A stretch of 64,000 bases of DNA from Tubulanus polymorphus (taxonomy: Eukaryota > Nemertea > Palaeonemertea > Tubulaniformes > Tubulanidae): the NCBI RefSeq assembly GCF_964204645.1, contig NC_134028.1:4934501-4998500 (forward strand). Reading direction: 5' to 3'. This document shows, piece by piece, positions 59,147-64,000 of this stretch (positions are counted from its first letter, which is position 1; every line of letters begins with the position of its first letter). The position numbers were made by a program, and so were the translations under genes. The notes under the pieces are model-generated. The model was given only the letters and a program-made list of their open reading frames with translations. It was not told where the DNA came from and ran no database searches.

Positions 59147-61241
59147 GTGAAAAACCATTGTTAAGGTTTACAACGTTGTTCGAATTTTCAATAATTAATG
59201 CAGATTCCAAAATATGTCTTCTAGTTTTATCGCTGCAAGGGTAAACTAATTCAGCATTAGCAAAATCAAAATTGTGTGAAGTCTGAAAAACATGACTAGC
59301 AACTCCGCTTTCAGGTTTAAAGTTTTTTACATCTAATTTATGCTCTTTTATGCGTTGATTAAGATTCCGACCTGTTTCTCCTATATATACTTTGTCGCAA
59401 ACTTTACAAGGTATTTTATAAATTCCACAGTTTAGGGATTCGGTTTTCGGTTTGTTGTTAATCAATATGTTACTAAGTTTATTATTGTATTTAAAGATGA
59501 GTTGTTTATTTAGTGACCGAAGAGAAACTTTAGAATTCTCGAGGAAAGGTACATACGGTACAATGATAGGCTGTTTATCGGTAGCCAACGTAGGAGTTCT
59601 AAGGTTGTTATTTCTAAAATGCGTAGTACGAGCTTTAAGTAGAGCTTTTTTCAATAGGAAATCGGGGTAGGCAAGTTTTTTGAGAGATTGGTTAATATGG
59701 TGAATTTCATCGGGTAGAAATGAGGGGTCGCAAATTCTCAAAGCGCGAAGAAATAATCCTTGAGCTAAACCGAGTTTAATATCCGGAGAAGTAAAAGAGA
59801 AGTAATGGAGGTAGGATTCAGCGTTGGTAGGTTTCCTATAAACCGCGAATTTCAAAAAGGAACCACAGTTAAAAATCAAAACATCCAGAAAAGGTATTTT
59901 ACTATTAGATTCCCATTCATACGTAAAAGCCAGAGACGGGTAAAGGGAGTTTAAATATATAAGAAAGTTATCAACATTGAAGTCAAAGGGAACCAAAGCC
60001 TGAACATCGTCAACATATCTGAGCCAGATTTTAGGGTGAATATCAGTGTAAAGAGGCAATATTTCAGACTCAACATGTTCTAGGAATAAATTAGCTACAA
60101 TAGGACTTAGAGGATTTCCCATAGCGATACCGAATGTCTGCTCGTAAAAACAATTGTTGAATTCAAAAAAGGAGTCCGTCGTACAAATAGAGATAAGGTC
60201 GATGATACAATCCGTAGGAATGTCGAAGTTAATGTTAAGTGTTGGTAATCTGCGTTTTAAGAAATCAAGAGTAGGTCCAAGAGGAACATTGGTAAAAAGG
60301 GAAGTAACATCAAATGATATAAATTTGTCGTTGCCAGGGATAATATTCTTAATACGTTCAAGTAAGTGTTGATTATGGCGAAGGTGCGACGGAGAGAACG
60401 AACCGAGCACCGGAGATAACTGTTTCGCGAGAAATTTAGATAACCGGTATGTAGGAGAATTACAATTGGAGACTATAGGGCGCAGTGGAACATTATCTTT
60501 ATGAATTTTAGGCAATCCATAGATATATGGTAAAGAGGGAAGACGTGAATGGAACTTATTCAGAGTTTCTTTAGCGGAGGGGAAACGTTTAATAATATCC
60601 GAAAGACTTCTGTTGAAATTAGCTTGCATACGAGGAAGAGGATTCGATTTAAGTTTCTTATAAACACCAGGATTATCCAAGAGAGATTGCATTTTAACAT
60701 TATAATTATCCAGATCTAAAATCACAATCTTGCCACCTTTATCAGCCTTAGCTATTTTAATAGTCTTTAACTTCCGTAGTTCTTGGAGGGCGAGCCGAAA
60801 TCGACGAGGTAGATATTCAAAAAGGTTCCTGTTGAGTTGATCGCATATAGCCTGTAGATTCATGAATATAAAATTATAGTCCAAACTGTTCGGAGATGAT
60901 TTGCGATATTCCAATTGGGTGACAAAGTCTAAAACATGTTTATCTTGATGAGGAAGAGAAAAATTCAAACCGTAGCCGAGAAGTTGACACTGAGTAGAAG
61001 ATAACGTGGTTGAAGACAAATTTACTATGTTTTCGGTGTTGCTAAATCTAGTCCAAGGGCTGGAATCAATGAGTTTATTCAGTTGGTTGGTAAGATCCAC
61101 GGACTTTCTGTGCTGATGATATTTTCCAGAGCCTTGAACAATAGTGGAGAGCGATTTCCAGAGGAATAGGTCCGGTACGTGTGACTTCAAATAATTTTGA
61201 GATTGACGGAATTTATAGAACTGATAGTTACAGTCTCCCAT
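59091..61241 (-). CDS. Penelope-type reverse transcriptase with GIY-YIG endonuclease
   Basis: One uninterrupted 716-residue frame. RT motifs in order: KADKGGKIVILD (about 165-176), PLRPIVSNCNSPTYRLSKFL (252-271), FISFDVTSLFTNVP with catalytic Asp at about 311, GIAMGNPLSPIVANLF (371-386), YVDD (409-412, the catalytic pair) and IPFLDVLIF. The C-terminal endonuclease starts GIYKIPCKVC at 606 and continues YIGETGRNLNQRIKEHK, giving GIY...YIG with a CxxC in between, as in animal Penelope elements, plus downstream His/Cys residues. The start codon lies at the inner edge of the 5' arm and the stop inside the 3' arm. All recognisable catalytic residues are present, so it could be functional. Target-primed reverse transcription is known for the class. 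Confidence 0.95.
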   Translation of the reverse strand: MGDCNYQFYKFRQSQNYLKSHVPDLFLWKSLSTIVQGSGKYHQHRKSVDLTNQLNKLIDSSPWTRFSNTENIVNLSSTTLSSTQCQLLGYGLNFSLPHQDKHVLDFVTQLEYRKSSPNSLDYNFIFMNLQAICDQLNRNLFEYLPRRFRLALQELRKLKTIKIAKADKGGKIVILDLDNYNVKMQSLLDNPGVYKKLKSNPLPRMQANFNRSLSDIIKRFPSAKETLNKFHSRLPSLPYIYGLPKIHKDNVPLRPIVSNCNSPTYRLSKFLAKQLSPVLGSFSPSHLRHNQHLLERIKNIIPGNDKFISFDVTSLFTNVPLGPTLDFLKRRLPTLNINFDIPTDCIIDLISICTTDSFFEFNNCFYEQTFGIAMGNPLSPIVANLFLEHVESEILPLYTDIHPKIWLRYVDDVQALVPFDFNVDNFLIYLNSLYPSLAFTYEWESNSKIPFLDVLIFNCGSFLKFAVYRKPTNAESYLHYFSFTSPDIKLGLAQGLFLRALRICDPSFLPDEIHHINQSLKKLAYPDFLLKKALLKARTTHFRNNNLRTPTLATDKQPIIVPYVPFLENSKVSLRSLNKQLIFKYNNKLSNILINNKPKTESLNCGIYKIPCKVCDKVYIGETGRNLNQRIKEHKLDVKNFKPESGVASHVFQTSHNFDFANAELVYPCSDKTRRHILESALIIENSNNVVNLNNGFSPHNKLISKFLCKLVKLNT

Positions 61242-61707
61242 AATAAACTTATATCAAAATTCCTCTGTAAACTGGTTAAACTCAACACTTGATTTCCCCT
61301 TTGATTATTTGTTATTTGTTCTCTCATCAACTTCGTCTCTGACTTAACTTGTATTCACCTTTGTTTTAATTTAAGTGCCCCCTAGTTTGTCTTTCTTTTT
61401 ACTACTGACTTTAAGTTTCATTTATATTTATACTCACTATTGTTGTTTATAATTACCCTTTGGTTTGCTTCCCTTTAATCTATTTTAGCGTGTAACTGTT
61501 TCTACGTTAATTTTCCTTTAGTTTGTATCATCTCTGATTACTTGAATAAGTCTCTTTGTCCCTGGATTGTATATATATCTCATAATTTCTGTAGTATCTC
61601 ATTATTCCTGAAGATGACTATTAGGATATAGTCGAAACGTTGAATAAACTACTATCTCGAAGTTTCATTTTCGGACTTTTTATTATCATTGTGGGATTCT
61701 CTCCTCA
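61237..61707 (+). repeat. 5' terminal arm of the Penelope-like element
   Basis: Inverted counterpart of 58676-59146 and of equal length. It carries the ORF start codon at its inner end and the hammerhead-like core at 61607-61642, here antisense relative to the ORF. Confidence 0.9.
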
Positions 61708-61718
61708 CGAAAGATGAT

Positions 61719-62656
61719 TGTGAGTGATATTAAGACGGAACCACCCACGGTTGCGGCCACGCGATGCAAATCAGATTCAAACCCTTGCCCGAAGAAAGAC
61801 GCTCGTAATTCAACCTACAAAATACTTTTTATACAACGTATTTTAAGATTCTAAAATTCATAATTTTACAAATTTTATTTCGATATATTGATATAATATG
61901 TATAATATATTTTCTTTAATCGTCACCGCGCGCACAGTTGGTTTTAATTTCCACGGATCACGAGACGCTTTTCAAACTGATTGTGTACTATTAACGGGTT
62001 CATCCTCCGGAAACACCACCATCAACTTCACACAACGCGCGAGCGTCATATATAATTAAGGAATAATGAATAATACTTTGCGAAAACTTCGTTTTCGTTT
62101 GAAGAAACTAATTGTGGATGAAAATCACTGGCCACTACACCGGTACAAATTATTTAAACATAGTTTTTATTGTATTACAAGTTCGCCTCCCAATAAAGAT
62201 GTTTTTAGATATCCATCATTCTAGGCATCCGAACGTTGGTGACCAACCTGGAAATCAGAAACACATTTTAACACGCTGTAGGGACACGCACGCTGAGATC
62301 TGCAACTACGAAAAGGAAAACTTCACCAGAAGATATCCTTCACGCAAACATTCAGAATTTAAACTTCAGAAAACAGAGCGAAGGCAAAATGATAATCATG
62401 GTTACTGTTACGATTAAATGGATCTAAATTACAAAATTTAACTCTTTTATCATACAATCTAGCGTGATTCAGTATAATCAAATATCTAATAAATCTATTT
62501 AGACATTTCGCTTCTCTGATTACAATAACCTTGGACGCTTGAGTAGACAAATATTGGCGCTAATGAAGCTGTGTGCTTGAACTGTTTATCCAATTCCCGC
62601 GATGCTGTTTTAACTCGCGACAGCGCGACACTTTATAAGTGATACTCACCGAACTG
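61719..62656. other. Spacer between retroelement and metallothionein
   Basis: Probably contains the metallothionein 3' UTR; a TTTATT at about 62166 could be its minus-strand polyadenylation signal. The plus-strand open frame at 62112-62417 has no recognisable domain and I do not call it. Confidence 0.4.
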
Positions 62657-63599
62657 TTATTTACAACACGCCTTGTCGCTGCAACCACAATTCGGACCGC
62701 AGTTACATTTATCACGACTACTGCAACCGTCTGGACAATTCTTTTGCGATTCGCAGCAACAACATTTACAATCGCCTTCGCATCGACAATCTTTAGTCGT
62801 GCATCCGGCTTTCTGACAACATTCCGTCTTACAGTCGCACTTATCCTGGCAACCACAGGCACCTGAATCAATATAAGACTAGTGATGGAGGAAGCAGATT
62901 TATGACTGAAAAAGGGCTCGATATACGAGATATACGTTTCTTTTTAAGAAACTTGTGTAACACAGTCTACCCCAATATGCCATCCCCTGACAACCACCTT
63001 CCCGCCCAACGCCAGGATTTTATCAGAGAATGAAACACCGGCACCGCTACTTTGGAACTAGTCCCGGGTTTATCGGGGGTGGGGGTAAATAACCCTGGTT
63101 TATCGAGGGGGAGGAGCTGACAAGTTCAACAAGCCTTTTAGCAATTTTCAAAATACATGATGAAACACAACAGAAAGAAGCAACGCAGTTTGGTATTCGT
63201 GTTATGAGTTCGTGAGAAACACAACAGCTTGCCGCCTAATGAAAAAAAAGCCAGCAGCAGAATATTATTGGAAATTCGATTATCGATATTACGAGAGAAT
63301 ATACGACCAATTTCATTGACACGAATTTTCTTCATTTCCTCTCAACGCGAAGAGTTGAGGCCGCAAATTAAACGTGAATAGATTCATAGGAAAATGTCGA
63401 TATCAAATACAACGTACTTCATGCATACATATTGAATTATTCATTTAACGGTATACCTTTTCATGACAATTCTTAACGTTTTTGGAGAGTTGAAATTATT
63501 GAATTCTAATCACGGCATATAAGCAATAACATAACACGGTCTGCGTTATGTGTTGAAGCTGAAATCATCTTACTTACCGGTTTGTCCTTGCGAAGACAT
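62657..63599 (-). CDS. Metallothionein, two exons
   Basis: Exons 63578-63599 and 62657-62862, joined through donor GTAAGT and acceptor TTGATTCAG in phase 1, encode 75 residues starting MSSQGQTGACGCQDKCDCK and ending KACCK. Twenty-two residues are cysteine, in CxC, CC and CxxC patterns. There are no aromatic residues or histidine, as is usual for metallothioneins. A run of four cysteines (CKCCCCES) in the middle is unusual. The protein should bind about seven divalent or more monovalent metal ions through thiolates, buffering zinc/copper and detoxifying cadmium. The upstream region has a TATA box and two metal-response elements. I cannot assign the phylum-specific subclass. Confidence 0.88.
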
Positions 63600-63850
63600 T
63601 CTGTTTAATTACTTCTTTTAATTAATCCAAGTTACTGCTGTAGAACCGACGCCGAAAACTGAATCAGACGAAATGATATAATTCCGACAGTAACTGCGCT
63701 TATAAATACTGAACACTGTTTTCAGTACTGAGTGTAACAGCGAGGCGACTCGTGCGCATATCCGCGAACGCGCGGTGGCACCGAGCGCACCAACAACACT
63801 CACCGAGTTCAATCCATGCGCCGGCTCTATCTCCTCTTCGACATTAAACA
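63600..63850 (-). promoter_or_regulatory. Metallothionein promoter with TATA box and metal-response elements
   Basis: On the minus strand, TATTTATAAG (about 63700-63709) lies about 100 bases upstream of the start codon. Two matches to the MTF-1 site TGCRCNC lie farther upstream: TGCGCAC at 63752-63758 and TGCGCTC at 63783-63789. The spacing and orientation fit a metal-inducible promoter. Confidence 0.6.
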
Positions 63851-63879
63851 ACCAACCGATGATCTTTGTTAGATATTTA

Positions 63880-64000
63880 TTACAGGGAGCATTTCGAATG
63901 ATTCAGACACCAGATTTATCACGTAGACAGCCAAGGTCTGTGTGGATGAGGGTGCATTTCCCGAGAATTCCCATAAATCGAGAGCCCGGGATGATGGCAG
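63880..64000 (+). other. Open frame running off the window edge
   Basis: After TTTATTACAG the plus strand stays open to the end of the window (GAFRMIQTPDLSRRQPRSVW and onward). It might be an exon or part of a repeat. I recognise no family and cannot decide from a truncated piece. Confidence 0.15.

Larger units (their letters stand above)
58640..61705 (-). mobile_element. Full-length Penelope-like retroelement with inverted terminal arms
   Basis: About 3.07 kb between two copies of the 13-bp target-site duplication CACGAAAGATGAT (58627-58639 and 61706-61718). It encodes one intact 716-residue RT plus GIY-YIG protein on the minus strand. The ends form near-identical 471-bp inverted arms (58676-59146 and 61237-61707). 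At the 3' side (low coordinates) 36 extra bases, 58640-58675, lie between the duplication and the arm and contain a small hairpin (AACAC...GTGTT). The intact frame, clean duplication and near-identical arms argue for recent insertion. Confidence 0.9.

Noticed and set aside
62112-62417. Plus-strand 101-codon frame
   Set aside because: No domain, no codon signature, and it lies in the likely metallothionein 3' UTR.
62639-62871. Overlapping frames rich in Thr/Ala (plus) and Val/Arg (minus)
   Set aside because: They are shadow frames of metallothionein exon 2. The Cys-rich frame is the real one.
1-64000. CRISPR array, operon or prokaryotic element
   Set aside because: No regularly spaced direct repeats with unique spacers and no operon-like gene packing. 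Introns and gene families show an animal genome.

Overview
This window is a stretch of an animal nuclear genome. It is AT-rich, has GT-AG introns, single-exon and multi-exon genes on both strands, polyadenylation signals and many short inverted-repeat transposons. The gene set (FMRFamide-type GPCR, ARL4, DCUN1D3, LRRC14/PRAME-like, ATPAF2, TMEM180/MFSD13A, MKK4, KIF19, a small aromatic-free metallothionein) fits a non-vertebrate bilaterian. A lophotrochozoan such as a mollusc, annelid or brachiopod is my best guess, but nothing here fixes the phylum.

Layout, left to right: an orphan class A GPCR (+, 2171-3196); a non-autonomous hAT-like element (3584-4409); mRpS34 (-, 4685-5569), divergent from a nine-exon gene of unknown function (+, 6041-7830); ARL4 (-, 11683-12282), divergent from DCUN1D3 (+, 14485-15465); an LRRC14-like gene (-, 20587-23290), divergent from ATPAF2 (+, 24514-26866); TMEM180/MFSD13A (+, 27682-29786); MKK4/MAP2K4 (-, 32400-35614), divergent from kinesin-8 KIF19 (+, 36794-54479); a full-length Penelope-like retroelement (58640-61705); and a two-exon metallothionein (-, 62657-63599) with a TATA box and metal-response elements. 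Exon models were built by hand from splice signals, reading-frame phase and family similarity. Total lengths come out close to the family norms (MKK4 398 aa, KIF19 about 1049 aa, LRRC14 511 aa, ATPAF2 309 aa, MFSD13A 500 aa).

The genes do not form one pathway. There are two mitochondrial genes (mRpS34, ATPAF2), two proteins expected to be N-myristoylated (ARL4, DCUN1D3), a JNK-pathway kinase and a ciliary kinesin. Four divergent gene pairs are the main organisational theme, and two of the divergent regions carry CTCF-like GGTGGCAG sites.

The most unusual content is: (1) an intact Penelope-like element with 471-bp inverted terminal arms, a 13-bp target-site duplication and a hammerhead-like core in each arm; (2) a perfect 37-bp tandem duplication of the ATPAF2 start codon that leaves the upstream ATG out of frame; (3) a 25-bp minisatellite whose first unit supplies the KIF19 C-terminus and stop codon; (4) a candidate 27-nt in-frame microexon in the KIF19 motor domain; and (5) several distinct MITE families. 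I did not find a convincing new multi-gene system.
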